DNA from: Evtepia gabavorous
GTDB lineage: Bacteria > Bacillota > Clostridia > Oscillospirales > Oscillospiraceae
Direction: 5' to 3'
NCBI RefSeq assembly: GCF_003425665.1
Contig: NZ_QQRQ01000003.1
Span: forward strand, 1 to 64,000
Length of the DNA stretch: 64,000 nucleotides
The notes under the pieces were generated by a model. The model was not told the DNA's origin. It ran no database searches and saw nothing but the letters and a program-made list of their open reading frames with translations. The stretch's first letter is position 1; each line of letters opens with the position of its first letter. Below, one piece after another: positions 23,443 through 31,504 of the stretch. The position numbers and the translations under genes were made by a program.

Positions 23443-24309
23443 TTAGCCGTGAGAAGGCGGCGCAGAGAGGGAGACAAAGCTGGCGCCGGAACGAGCCGCC
23501 AACTGCCGATAATGTTTGTACAAAGGGGCAAAGCGCGTGGCATAGGAACGTTTCCAAGGCTTTCGCTTGCCGCAGAAATGTAGGATTGCCGTGTGCTGCA
23601 TCACCCAGTCCATATGGTATGCACCGCCGCTTCGCAGCAGGTAGCCGGAGTAGTATCGGGCGTCATAGTTCCACAGCGCGTCATCAATTTGCAGGGTTTG
23701 AGCACCATACAGTGAGTTGAATACATCTTGGTCTGGTAGAAGAAGCTCATTCTCATGGTCACGGACATATTGGAAAATGGCTTCTGGCTGCACCAAGACA
23801 CGGGCAGCCTCTAAATCCATGAGCATCACACCGGAGTTGTAATAGTCCTGTTCCGTCTTCAGGCGGATGCGATTGATCCCGTTCATCACGTCAACCACAC
23901 CGATGTGGGAGGCGGCGGCAAAAACATTTCCCTGCAGATCGAGGTCCCATAGGGGACGCAAAGGATTAATCACGAGAATATCCGGGTCAAGGTAAAGAAC
24001 CCGTTTCAGTGAGGCTGGGAGGATGTGGGAAGCCAACAGCCGATAGTACATTTCCTGTGGATACTGCTTTGTGATGGGAGCGCCCTGAAAGAGCTGCCGT
24101 TCCACAGCAATCGGCGTCAGTGGAACGCCGTGGGCACGGCAATCGTGTTCCAGTGCGTCCAGCGCGGTCTGAGGAATGGCGCTGTGCAGAAGCCAGACAT
24201 GGAACTGTTCCCCGGGGTTGTTGAGAAGGATAGAGGTCAGCATGGTTTCGAAAGGGGCGATATAATTTTGGTCAAAGGTGACCAAAAGATGAATGCTTGT
24301 CGATTTCAT
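23443..24309 (-). CDS. Glycosyltransferase family 8 protein
   Basis: Retaining glycosyltransferase of the GT8 (LgtC/glycogenin-like) family, 288 residues. Seen: N-terminal nucleotide-sugar strand HLLVTFDQNYIAPFETMLTS, the metal-binding DxD in YLDPDILV, the QDVFNSLYG segment and ILHFCGKRKPW, which carries a conserved His. No membrane helix. Acceptor unknown: no polysaccharide genes are nearby and it is monocistronic. No clear ribosome site at the ATG. Confidence 0.9.
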   Translation of the reverse strand: MKSTSIHLLVTFDQNYIAPFETMLTSILLNNPGEQFHVWLLHSAIPQTALDALEHDCRAHGVPLTPIAVERQLFQGAPITKQYPQEMYYRLLASHILPASLKRVLYLDPDILVINPLRPLWDLDLQGNVFAAASHIGVVDVMNGINRIRLKTEQDYYNSGVMLMDLEAARVLVQPEAIFQYVRDHENELLLPDQDVFNSLYGAQTLQIDDALWNYDARYYSGYLLRSGGAYHMDWVMQHTAILHFCGKRKPWKRSYATRFAPLYKHYRQLAARSGASFVSLSAPPSHG

Positions 24310-24406
24310 AGGCTGAGATTCTCCATGGATCGCATGCCGTTGGGGGCTTGTCCAAGCGTAGAAAAGTCCACCTCTGGCAGAGGATAAATTTGAACTGATT
24401 TTTTAT

Positions 24407-24435
24407 ATCTTAGACCGAAACCAAGGATTTATCAA
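24407..24435 (-). promoter_or_regulatory. Promoter of the GT8 gene
   Basis: Minus-strand TTGATA (24430-24435), 17-base spacer, TAAGAT (24407-24412). Confidence 0.55.
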
Positions 24436-24507
24436 GTAAATTGGTTGCAAATTCTTTTGCAGTCATGGTAAGCTCAGGAAAAAGGGAGACGATGGGAGAG
24501 GATCACC

Positions 24508-24906
24508 ATGATAACTTCTGGTAAAAAAGCTATGCTGCCCAGTGAGCGTTCCAAGGTATGGAAGGTTGTCACTTCGGTGGAACACTATACATGGCGCAGT
24601 GATCTGCGGGGGACGGAAATTTTGTGTGAAAATCAGTTCCTTGAATACCCCAAACGAGGCCCTGTGACTGCCTTCACCATTACAACAGTGGAGCCTTGCA
24701 ACCGGTGGGAGTTTGATATGGAAAACACCAACATGCGTGGGCATTGGACGGGGCTGTTCACGCAGACAGAGGAGGGGACAGAGATGGAATTTACAGAGAC
24801 CGTGGAGGTGAAAAAACGTTTTCTCAAGCTGTTTGTAAAAGGATACCTGAAACGTCATCAGACGCGATTTGTCTCCGATCTAAAGAAAGCATTGGAAAAG
24901 GCATAG
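24508..24906 (+). CDS. SRPBCC (START-like) domain protein
   Basis: A 132-residue ligand-pocket protein of the polyketide-cyclase/SRPBCC superfamily: the opening S-E-R-S-K-V-W-K-V-V-T-S-V-E-H-Y-T-W-R-S-D helix and WxxD match, then the beta-sheet (FTITTVEPCNRWEFDMEN; GHWTGLFTQTEEGTEMEFTETVEV) and the long C-terminal helix LKRHQTRFVSDLKKALEKA. No catalytic residues are evident; role unknown. Monocistronic, divergent from the GT8 gene. Confidence 0.8.
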   Translation: MITSGKKAMLPSERSKVWKVVTSVEHYTWRSDLRGTEILCENQFLEYPKRGPVTAFTITTVEPCNRWEFDMENTNMRGHWTGLFTQTEEGTEMEFTETVEVKKRFLKLFVKGYLKRHQTRFVSDLKKALEKA

Positions 24907-24943
24907 CTGTGTTAGCATGTTTCATAAGCGGCAAGGGGGCGAT

Positions 24944-25063
24944 ATGGACAAAAAAATAGAGAGCGGATGCAGCACCGTTCTCCATTTTCTTCGATCCTAT
25001 CTGGTAAACAATCAGAGCCATGGGGGTTCCTGGAAGGGAAGCGTGAATCAGTGCTTCCCTTAA
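24944..25063 (+). CDS. Possible 39-residue ORF
   Basis: ATG preceded by GGGGG four bases upstream; encodes a basic N terminus (MDKKIESG) then STVLHFLRSYLVNN and ends in QCFP. No family recognised. Its 3' end overlaps the end of the minus-strand small ORF 25060-25170 tail to tail. Could be chance. Confidence 0.25.
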   Translation: MDKKIESGCSTVLHFLRSYLVNNQSHGGSWKGSVNQCFP

Positions 25064-25170
25064 CGGTCGCTGACGGGAGGAATGTTGGACTCCCAGTGAA
25101 AGATAAAGTCATCCAGGTCTTGCGGCGCTGGCAGGACAGGGGGAAGGGTGCGGGTATTGTGCTCAGACAT
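25060..25170 (-). CDS. Possible 36-residue proline-rich small protein
   Basis: A perfect AAAGGAGG ribosome site eight bases before ATG 25170 drives a 36-residue frame: MSEHNTRTLPPVLPAPQ, then DLDDFIFHWESNIPPVSDR, ending in TAA. The acidic FIFHWE patch between two PP segments looks designed rather than random, but no family is recognised. Its 3' end lies in a 9-bp hairpin (25034-25061). Confidence 0.45.
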   Translation of the reverse strand: MSEHNTRTLPPVLPAPQDLDDFIFHWESNIPPVSDR

Positions 25171-25226
25171 AAAGAAAGCCTCCTTTTGAAGATATCCAAC
25201 CCAGTATATGCAGCGGGGGAGAAACT

Positions 25227-25526
25227 ATGTGCGTGGCAAAGCCGGAAAATATCGCCGGACGCAACCCTTTGCCACTTTGGGCAAACATTGCAAGAGACAG
25301 ATGGGAATGGGGACTATGGTTTCGGGCAGACTATGCCTGGGTGATGAGAATGAAATATGAAGATCCCCGGATGGAAGCTTATTTTAACTCGCTTCCTTCC
25401 AAAGTGCGGGCGTTTATCAATAATTCCCGTGCCGATATCAGCACACCCGGTGAGCTTATGCTTATCGGAGAACATTTTCGAAAGAGCTTTGGGGAGCCGG
25501 AAGAGGGCCCCCGGGGCAGGAACTAA
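25227..25526 (+). CDS. Small unrecognised protein
   Basis: 99 residues from an ATG with GGGGGAG five bases upstream. The C-terminal 60 residues (from MKYEDPRMEAYFNSLPS, with VRAFINNSRADISTPGELMLIG) read as a real small helical domain; the basic first 35 residues are less convincing, and ATGs at 25344 and 25350 are alternative starts. A terminator-like hairpin follows. Function unknown. Confidence 0.6.
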   Translation: MCVAKPENIAGRNPLPLWANIARDRWEWGLWFRADYAWVMRMKYEDPRMEAYFNSLPSKVRAFINNSRADISTPGELMLIGEHFRKSFGEPEEGPRGRN

Positions 25527-25544
25527 TCTGTTTTCTTTTGGACT

Positions 25545-25576
25545 CCCCCGAGCACCAATGTACTGGTGTTCGGGGG
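25545..25576 (+). terminator. Probable intrinsic terminator
   Basis: CCCCCGAGCACCA pairs with TGGTGTTCGGGGG (one G-T) around a 6-base loop; the tail ctcatttc is only weakly T-rich. Confidence 0.6.
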
Positions 25577-25723
25577 CTCATTTCACGCCAAGAGAAAACA
25601 GCGGCTTTGGCAATGATGATATATCGGGAAACATTCCCTGTGTGCGGCAGCGTTTCCGCTTTCCCAGCCGGGGATTCTGTTGCATTTTGCGAAAAGAAAT
25701 TCCCTTAAAATCAAAAAAGGGGA

Positions 25724-25752
25724 TTGACAATTCCATCTAACCGTGCTATATT
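25724..25752 (+). promoter_or_regulatory. Promoter of the tRNA operon
   Basis: Perfect TTGACA (25724-25729), 17-base spacer, TATATT (25747-25752), 34 bases before tRNA-Leu. Confidence 0.8.
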
Positions 25753-25786
25753 AATTAAGCACTTAAGAGTGTGACGACCGGGAAAT

Positions 25787-25873
25787 GCCGGAGTGGCGGA
25801 ATTGGCAGACGCCTGGGACTTAAAATCCCATGGGAGAAATCCCGTGCCGGTTCGATCCCGGTCTCCGGCACCA
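25787..25873 (+). tRNA. tRNA-Leu (anticodon TAA)
   Basis: 87 bases with encoded CCA. Acceptor GCCGGAG/CTCCGGC, anticodon loop CTTAAAA giving TAA, a long variable arm (TGGGAGAAATCCCGT region) as in class II tRNAs, and T-loop GGTTCGATCCC. Confidence 0.95.
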
Positions 25874-25876
25874 TAT

Positions 25877-25952
25877 CGCGGAGTAGAGCAGTTGGTAGCT
25901 CGTCGGGCTCATAACCCGGAGGCCGCAGGTTCAAGTCCTGTCTCCGCAACCA
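25877..25952 (+). tRNA. Initiator tRNA-fMet (anticodon CAT)
   Basis: 76 bases with encoded CCA. The acceptor begins CGCGGAG against CTCCGCA, leaving the C1-A72 mismatch of initiators, and the anticodon stem has three consecutive G-C pairs (CGGGCTCATAACCCG), both hallmarks of tRNA-fMet. Three bases separate it from tRNA-Leu. Confidence 0.95.
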
Positions 25953-25954
25953 TG

Positions 25955-25987
25955 AAACGTGACCGATTGTATCGGTCACGTTTTTTT
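25955..25987 (+). terminator. Terminator of the tRNA operon
   Basis: 13-bp perfect stem (25955-25967 with 25971-25983), 3-base loop, then a run of seven T. Confidence 0.92.
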
Positions 25988-26133
25988 GTATTCAAAATGA
26001 ACCATATTTGTCATACTTAAAGAAGAATACGATATACCATAGTTTGGGATGCCGGCGGGGGCATGGTCCAAAAGAAGCATAGGGGGCACCTGCCTGCATC
26101 GACCTGAAAATAGTAGAAAAAGAGTCGGCAGAA

Positions 26134-26142
26134 TGCTATAAT
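26134..26142 (+). promoter_or_regulatory. Extended -10 promoter for the EcsC operon
   Basis: TG-C-TATAAT at 26134-26142 with no recognisable -35; 60 bases before the EcsC start. Confidence 0.5.
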
Positions 26143-26201
26143 AAAAAAACCTTCGGTGGCTCTGTGAAGAACCAGGGAGGGAAAAAGGGGCGTGGAAACC
26201 G

Positions 26202-27002
26202 ATGCCGCGACAATCTGGGATGAGTGCCTTGGAAAAAGAGTGGAAGGCCATTGAAAAACGGGAACAACGCCTGGCCAAGCTGGCCCTGCAGGGAAAAGAT
26301 TCTGCCTGGAAGGGGAAGCTGGAAGAGAAGGTCCCGCCTAAGGTTTCCCGGGCGTTAGAGGCGGCGTTTTGCAAAGCCTTTGCGCTGGTGTTTGAAAAAG
26401 GAACGGGGATCATTGAGAAAAGCTATGACAGCGCGGACCTGCGGCAGGCCTATATCCGCCGGGAGGAGGGCGTGCGGCAGACGATGGACCGCCGGTCTCT
26501 TCGCCGGGTTCAAGGGGAGGCCCGAACGGGGGAGAGCCGGAACCTTCTCCTGACCACGGTGGAGGGGATCGGCCTTGGGGCCCTGGGCATTGGCCTGCCG
26601 GACATTGTGCTTTTTGTGGGAATGCTCCTGAAAGGAATCTATGAGACCGCTCTGCGGTATGGGTTTTCCTATGACACACCGGAGGAACGGCTGTGGATTC
26701 TAAAGGCGATGGAGGCATCCCTGACGAAGGGATCGGGCTGGTTGGAAAGGAACCAGGCAGTGGACCAAATTATGGCAGGCAGCGTGGTTCCAGATCAAGA
26801 GGCATTAAAGCGGCAGAGGGACCGAACCGCCCAAACCTTTGCCATGGATATGCTGTTGTTGAAGTTTGTCCAAGGGCTTCCCTTAGTGGGGGTGCTGGGA
26901 GGCGTGGGGAATCCGGTGTACTACCGCCGCGTACTGCGCTATGTCGCGTTAAAATATCGTAAACGATATCTATTCCAAAAGAGAGAGGAGCTGGCGGAAT
27001 GA
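26202..27002 (+). CDS. EcsC family protein
   Basis: 266 residues of the EcsC family, named for the third gene of the Bacillus ecs ABC locus; function unknown. Basic, helical N-terminal region; a hydrophobic centre (GIGLGALGIGLPDIVLFVGMLLKGIYETAL, about 122-151) with the conserved LPDI; and a second Gly-rich segment VLGGVGNPVYYRRV near the C terminus. Membrane-associated by appearance. No ideal ribosome site; an internal ATG at 26220 is possible. Coupled by ATGA to the next gene. Confidence 0.8.
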   Translation: MPRQSGMSALEKEWKAIEKREQRLAKLALQGKDSAWKGKLEEKVPPKVSRALEAAFCKAFALVFEKGTGIIEKSYDSADLRQAYIRREEGVRQTMDRRSLRRVQGEARTGESRNLLLTTVEGIGLGALGIGLPDIVLFVGMLLKGIYETALRYGFSYDTPEERLWILKAMEASLTKGSGWLERNQAVDQIMAGSVVPDQEALKRQRDRTAQTFAMDMLLLKFVQGLPLVGVLGGVGNPVYYRRVLRYVALKYRKRYLFQKREELAE

Positions 27003-27976
27003 ACGAATTTATTTTGCCCCAGGGAGACCGCGCGGCACTGATGCCAGGGGCCGCATACAGTGTGCCTGGGCTGTTTCTGTACTCGGATTTGATTTACCAA
27101 TGCCTGGATCAGGTCAAGGAGAAGTTTGGCTACGCCATTCCTGTGCGGTATCTCTACGGTGCGCCTAAGGTCCGATGGAACTGTGGCCGTCTGATTATTA
27201 CGGACCCCCATTATACCCGGGAGGAGATATTTCAGGAACTGGCAGGGGCGGTGGCACGGGGAATTGTCCCATTGCTGACCTTCTCCTCCCCAGAGATTGC
27301 CCCGGCGGATTTGGGGGATTCTGCCTGCAATGAGGTTCTGGCCATGGCGGAGGAGGTGGGCGGTGGAGTGATTGTCTCCAGTCCGCTGCTGCGGGATTAT
27401 ATCCGGGCGCATTATCCCCGGGTGGAGATTCACGCCTCTGTCATTATGACTGCCTTTCCTGAGAAGCGAGACCGGGCGTATTATGCTGGCCTGGCGCGGT
27501 CGTATGATCGGTATGTGGTCCACCCGGACGACAATTTTCAGTGGGATTTATTGGAGAGCCTCCCCAAAGACACTGCGGAAGTGATTCTCAATGAACGGTG
27601 TGTGCATCAGTGCGCCCAGCGCAGAGCCCATTATGAATCCATCGTACAGGATCAGAGGGTGCTTATAGAGGGGGAGGGAGAGCTGACCAATTTCCTGGAC
27701 CGCTGTCCCTTTGTGCCGGATCATAAGCAACACGGGACCAAAGCCAGAAACATATCCTTGACCACGCAGGAGGCTGTGAGACTGCGTCAGATGGGATTTA
27801 CCCTGTTCAAGCTGCAGGGACGGCTGGACATCCCTTACGTTTTTTTCTTTGATTTTCTCCGCTATACGTTGGAAAACCAGGTGGCCTTCCCTGCGATGTT
27901 CCCCATTTTTTCCTATGCCATCCGAGGGCATTTGAAAGACAAGGAGCGCCGGCGCAGGGAGCGTGGAACACGGTAA
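26999..27976 (+). CDS. U32 peptidase-like TIM-barrel protein
   Basis: 325 residues. The strand pattern and the segment VILNERCVHQCAQRRAHYE (Cys201, Cys205), followed by Cys236 in NFLDRCPF, resemble U32 relatives (including UbiU/UbiV-type Fe-S proteins), where NE-x-C...C-x-R-x-x-H is a hallmark. Only three such cysteines are clearly placed, so a cluster is uncertain. Members modify RNA or cofactors rather than cut collagen. Overlaps EcsC by ATGA; this pairing is the main clue to its job. Confidence 0.6.
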   Translation: MNEFILPQGDRAALMPGAAYSVPGLFLYSDLIYQCLDQVKEKFGYAIPVRYLYGAPKVRWNCGRLIITDPHYTREEIFQELAGAVARGIVPLLTFSSPEIAPADLGDSACNEVLAMAEEVGGGVIVSSPLLRDYIRAHYPRVEIHASVIMTAFPEKRDRAYYAGLARSYDRYVVHPDDNFQWDLLESLPKDTAEVILNERCVHQCAQRRAHYESIVQDQRVLIEGEGELTNFLDRCPFVPDHKQHGTKARNISLTTQEAVRLRQMGFTLFKLQGRLDIPYVFFFDFLRYTLENQVAFPAMFPIFSYAIRGHLKDKERRRRERGTR

Positions 27977-27980
27977 AAAG

Positions 27981-28021
27981 ACACGCCCGTGAAACAAATG
28001 CACTTTGTTTCACGGGCGTGT
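27981..28021. terminator. Shared intrinsic terminator
   Basis: Perfect 18-bp stem (27981-27998 with 28004-28021), 5-base loop, short T run on the plus side and A run on the left; between convergent genes. Confidence 0.85.
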
Positions 28022-28027
28022 TTCCAT

Positions 28028-28735
28028 TCATAGATGGAACCGGCGCCGGACTTCTTCCCGGAGGGAAGGGACCCGGCGGACAACGATCAAGGGAATGATC
28101 AGAATCACGCAGACGGCCAGGACGATGAGGGACCAGCCGGGAGACCAGTGGCCCAGAAAGAAGAGGTCAACAAACCGCTCTACCCCCAGAATGAAAACGC
28201 CGATGGAACCGATCACCAGTGTCATGGAGGTCAGTGTGCTCCGTTTCCTGCGGCCCATGGTCAGCCCCCAAAAAAGGAAAAGAGCGCCCAGCAGGAGAAT
28301 AATGGGGAGCGCCAGGTGCCAATACCAGTCCCATCCGTCTAAATCCACGGCAATCAAAGAGACATAGACCGCGATGGCCAGCACATCTGCCAGCAGCTGG
28401 AGCCGAAAGGTATCCTTCCGATGATGGAGCAGAGGGGGAACGGTCCAAATCCAGATCATCAGCGCCGCCCCGATCACGTACAAAGACCAAGTGCGCTGGG
28501 TGCGCAGAAAAACGTTTAGCACACCGCAGCAGACAGCCACCGAGGCCAGGATTGTGGAGAGAAGAATGGCGACCTGGAGTTTGGAGGCAGGGGGAACCTC
28601 TTTCCGCTCTGTGGGAAAGGGCTTGGGCGCCGTCTGATTGACTGGCTGGTTGGGGTTATGGACTGGGGTGTGGCAGAGTGGGCAGAATGCGGCGGTGTCG
28701 TCCAACTCCACACCGCAGTTGACGCAGTAAGACAT
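28028..28735 (-). CDS. Zinc-ribbon membrane protein (DUF6320-like)
   Basis: 235 residues: an N-terminal zinc ribbon CVNCGVELDDTAAFCPLC (residues 4-21), a Pro/Asn linker, then six hydrophobic helices from about residue 55 to 220 and a basic C-terminal tail. Such proteins accompany the acetyltransferase gene upstream in related genomes, from memory. Function unknown. ATG 28735 is chosen because GGGAGGG lies six bases before it; the first five residues of the longer frame overlap that site. Confidence 0.75.
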   Translation of the reverse strand: MSYCVNCGVELDDTAAFCPLCHTPVHNPNQPVNQTAPKPFPTERKEVPPASKLQVAILLSTILASVAVCCGVLNVFLRTQRTWSLYVIGAALMIWIWTVPPLLHHRKDTFRLQLLADVLAIAVYVSLIAVDLDGWDWYWHLALPIILLLGALFLFWGLTMGRRKRSTLTSMTLVIGSIGVFILGVERFVDLFFLGHWSPGWSLIVLAVCVILIIPLIVVRRVPSLREEVRRRFHL

Positions 28736-28754
28736 GTGAATCCCTCCCAAAGGA

Positions 28755-30041
28755 TCAATGGGTGCGATTGGACTCTACTTTCACGGGAATCCCTTCGCGG
28801 ACTAAATGGCAAAAAAATCTTCGTTCTGTTTCACTGGAGACTCCGGTGCCGGCAAAGGTGATGGCCATGGTGTTGCCATAGCTGATGGAGGCGCAGTGGG
28901 GGGAGGGGCGGGTGGCCTGTCCCAGCATGACCTCCATCCGCTGAATGTGGGGTTCCATTTCCGGGGGAACCGGGAAGGCGCCGGGGTTGGTATAGGTTCC
29001 GGAATAGGGGCGCACGCCCACCAGTTTGTAGGAAAAAGCCATGACGGGGTTTTTTAGGGCCAAAGGAATGATTTGCAGAAAGTGATTCTTGGTAAACTGC
29101 ACATTCCCTGTGAGTTTGGCCTGCATTTCCTGCCGGTTGGCGTGAAGGTGCATATAGCTGTGAACCTGCCGCACAATTTCAGGCAAAGTATATTCCCCTA
29201 ATGTGGGGTCAATGCAGGGGCGCATGGTAAGGATAAAGTTTCGCAGGGTTTCCGAGGGGAACCAGGGGCGCAGATTGATGGGAATGGCCAGTGCCACAGG
29301 CTGGGGATGGCGAAACCGGCGGGCCGCCTGGTTTTCCAAAAGGCATTGGAGAAGAACTGCGGTAAGATACTCTGTGATGGTTGCTTGGTATGATTTTGCA
29401 ACCTCCCGCAGCCGGTCCACCGGAACCAGCCCCAGGGTGACGTTGAGGGTATAGAAAGGCTCGGGGGCGCTGGTGTTGGGGAAGGCGGTCTTTTCCAGCT
29501 TGCCCCGCAGCGTCCGGCTGCCGGCATACCGGGCATAGGCGTCCTCCAGCTCTTCCTTTCGGGGTGGGGCGGTAACATCCAAAATGCCCGGCCCATTGGG
29601 GATGGAAAAGCCCAGCTCCCGGAGATAGACCGCCAGCAGCGTGCGGAGGAAGACCAGCGTTCCGGCACCGTCGGAGATGGCGTGGAAAACCTCCACGGAA
29701 ATCCGCTTTTCATAATAGAGGATGCGGATCAGCCAGTCATTGTCCTCGTGAAACCGGAGGGGCTGACAGGGGTTTGCCATGTCCGGTTTCACAAAGGGGC
29801 CGGGATTGGGGTTGGGCTCAAAATAACACCAGAATGCGCCCCGGCGAATCCGTACCCCAAAGCCGGGAAAACGCGGCATGGTCTTCTGCACAGCCCGCTG
29901 GAGCGCCTGCGGGTCTACCGCCTTAGTCATAAGTGCCGAGAAGCGATAGACTGCGGAGTAGCGTTCCTTCTGAATGGCAGAATAGAGTACCCCTGCGTTG
30001 TCCAAGGGGTACCAAGTATTTTTTTCCTGTTTCCTGGGCAC
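28755..30041 (-). CDS. Condensation-like acyl/alcohol acetyltransferase
   Basis: 428 residues of the CoA-dependent acyltransferase superfamily related to yeast alcohol acetyltransferase and NRPS condensation domains. The catalytic HxxxDG is present as FHAISDG (about 118-124); the second-half motif region includes NLRPWFPSETLRNF. Substrate unknown. GTG start with GGAGGAGG upstream. First gene of a two-gene operon with the zinc-ribbon membrane protein (19-base gap), divergent from an HSL-type esterase; together they could make and break esters (inference). Confidence 0.8.
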   Translation of the reverse strand: MPRKQEKNTWYPLDNAGVLYSAIQKERYSAVYRFSALMTKAVDPQALQRAVQKTMPRFPGFGVRIRRGAFWCYFEPNPNPGPFVKPDMANPCQPLRFHEDNDWLIRILYYEKRISVEVFHAISDGAGTLVFLRTLLAVYLRELGFSIPNGPGILDVTAPPRKEELEDAYARYAGSRTLRGKLEKTAFPNTSAPEPFYTLNVTLGLVPVDRLREVAKSYQATITEYLTAVLLQCLLENQAARRFRHPQPVALAIPINLRPWFPSETLRNFILTMRPCIDPTLGEYTLPEIVRQVHSYMHLHANRQEMQAKLTGNVQFTKNHFLQIIPLALKNPVMAFSYKLVGVRPYSGTYTNPGAFPVPPEMEPHIQRMEVMLGQATRPSPHCASISYGNTMAITFAGTGVSSETERRFFCHLVREGIPVKVESNRTH

Positions 30042-30082
30042 AGGCAGGGCCTCCTCCAGAAAAATTGTGTGTTCACAAATAC

Positions 30083-30110
30083 ATTATAGCAAGAGAAAAG
30101 GAGAACGCAA
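30083..30110 (-). promoter_or_regulatory. Promoter of the acetyltransferase operon
   Basis: Minus-strand TTGCGT (30105-30110), 16-base spacer, perfect TATAAT (30083-30088). Confidence 0.65.
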
Positions 30111-30196
30111 TAGTTTTCTGGCACCGCATCCAAACATCAGAAGAATCCAAACAACCTGCTGGAAGCAAAGGAGGACTTCCCTTTCCCGGCAGAACA

Positions 30197-30205
30197 TGAT
30201 ATACT
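30197..30205 (+). promoter_or_regulatory. Extended -10 promoter for the esterase gene
   Basis: TG-A-TATACT at 30197-30205, 46 bases before the start; no good -35. Confidence 0.45.
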
Positions 30206-30251
30206 AAAAAATCAACACGCGCTGGAGAACTGGCCAGAGAGGAGCAATGCT

Positions 30252-31217
30252 ATGGACCCGAAAAAACTCTCCATTCGATTGAGCGCCAAGGGGAAAAAAG
30301 AGGAGAAGGCAGGAAAAGAGGACCGCCGTTTGGCCCCGATGATGCGGGCGCTAAAGGCCATTCACTCTGTTGGAGCACCGGATTCCATGAATCCGGAGGA
30401 TTTGGCCAAGCAGCGGGCTGGGCAGGAGCTTCTGGGAAGGCTGGCGGCACCAATGATTGTCATGAAAAAGTGGGAGCCCTTTTCCCTCAAAGGGATGGCC
30501 GCTGCCTGGGTGAAGCCGGATTGGCCCCACGACAGACGCCGGGTGATCCTTTACTGCCATGGCGGAGGCTATACCAGCGGAAATTTGGGATATTCCCGGC
30601 CTCTCGCTTCCAAGCTGACCAATGCCACTGGATGGGAGACCCTGTGCTTTGAGTATCGTCTGGCTCCGGAGCATCCGTTTCCCGCTGCGGTGGACGATGC
30701 CCGAAAGGCGTGGGACTATCTGATGTATCTGGGCTATGGCGCTCGGGATGTGGTGGTGGCGGGAGACTCCGCAGGGGGAAATCTGGCACTGGTTCTCTGC
30801 CATCAGCTCAAAGAGGCGGGAAGGCAGCTCCCGGGACGGTTGGTGTTGATGTCGCCTTGGACCGATATGACCGCCAGCGGCCGTTCCTATACCCAGCGGG
30901 CAGAGATGGACCCCACCATCACTATGGACTATATTCAGGCAGTGCGGGAAGTCTACGCGGGGGGAAGGGATCTGACCTCGCCCATGCTCTCGCCTCTGTT
31001 TGGAAATTTTGAGGGGTTTCCTCCTACCTTGATTCAGGTGGGGAGCAATGAAATCTTGTTCTCAGATTCCCTGCGGCTGCGGGAGCGGATGCAGACGGCC
31101 AAGGTTCACTGCCAGCTGGAAGTGTGGAATGACATGTGGCATGTTTTTCAAATGTTTCCGGTTCGGAAAGCGGCGCTGGCCATGGAGCGTATTGGCAATT
31201 TCCTGCTGGAACAGTAA
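30252..31217 (+). CDS. Alpha/beta hydrolase, HSL family esterase/lipase
   Basis: 321 residues. Oxyanion-hole motif HGGGY, nucleophile elbow GDSAGGNLAL, and C-terminal NDMWHVFQMFP carrying the catalytic His. The acid, usually Asp in GxxDPL, is Glu in GSNEILFSDS, as in some family members. A basic 30-residue N terminus precedes the fold; no signal peptide, so cytoplasmic. Ribosome site GAGAGGAG. Divergent from the acetyltransferase operon. Confidence 0.88.
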   Translation: MDPKKLSIRLSAKGKKEEKAGKEDRRLAPMMRALKAIHSVGAPDSMNPEDLAKQRAGQELLGRLAAPMIVMKKWEPFSLKGMAAAWVKPDWPHDRRRVILYCHGGGYTSGNLGYSRPLASKLTNATGWETLCFEYRLAPEHPFPAAVDDARKAWDYLMYLGYGARDVVVAGDSAGGNLALVLCHQLKEAGRQLPGRLVLMSPWTDMTASGRSYTQRAEMDPTITMDYIQAVREVYAGGRDLTSPMLSPLFGNFEGFPPTLIQVGSNEILFSDSLRLRERMQTAKVHCQLEVWNDMWHVFQMFPVRKAALAMERIGNFLLEQ

Positions 31218-31232
31218 TATGGAGTCAAATAA

Positions 31233-31263
31233 AGCGGCAGGCTCTTCGGATGGGCCTGTCGCT
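31233..31263 (+). other. Hairpin after the esterase gene
   Basis: AGCGGCAGGC pairs with GCCTGTCGCT (one G-T), 11-base loop, 16 bases past the stop; no T run. The bases from here to the 31441 promoter hold nothing else I can support. Confidence 0.45.
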
Positions 31264-31440
31264 GTTCATATGATAGGGAGAACACAAGAGGAGGAGACGC
31301 GCGGCAACCAAAGGCGATACAACCTTCCTATCATTCTGAATGGATTCCCTTTTAGATGGCGTACAGCGTGCTGTTCCGCAACCTGTTCTGTGATCAGAAA
31401 GGCAATGATATGGCAGTACCTCCAGGGCAGATTCTCCTGG

Positions 31441-31469
31441 TTGACAGGCACGGCAATCGTTGCTACAAT
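31441..31469 (+). promoter_or_regulatory. Promoter of the cobalamin operon
   Basis: Perfect TTGACA (31441-31446), 17-base spacer, TACAAT (31464-31469), about 40 bases before the riboswitch. It drives a leader of about 345 bases. Confidence 0.85.
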
Positions 31470-31504
31470 GGGGGCATCTGGAAACAAAATATTGTAGAGT
31501 ATTT

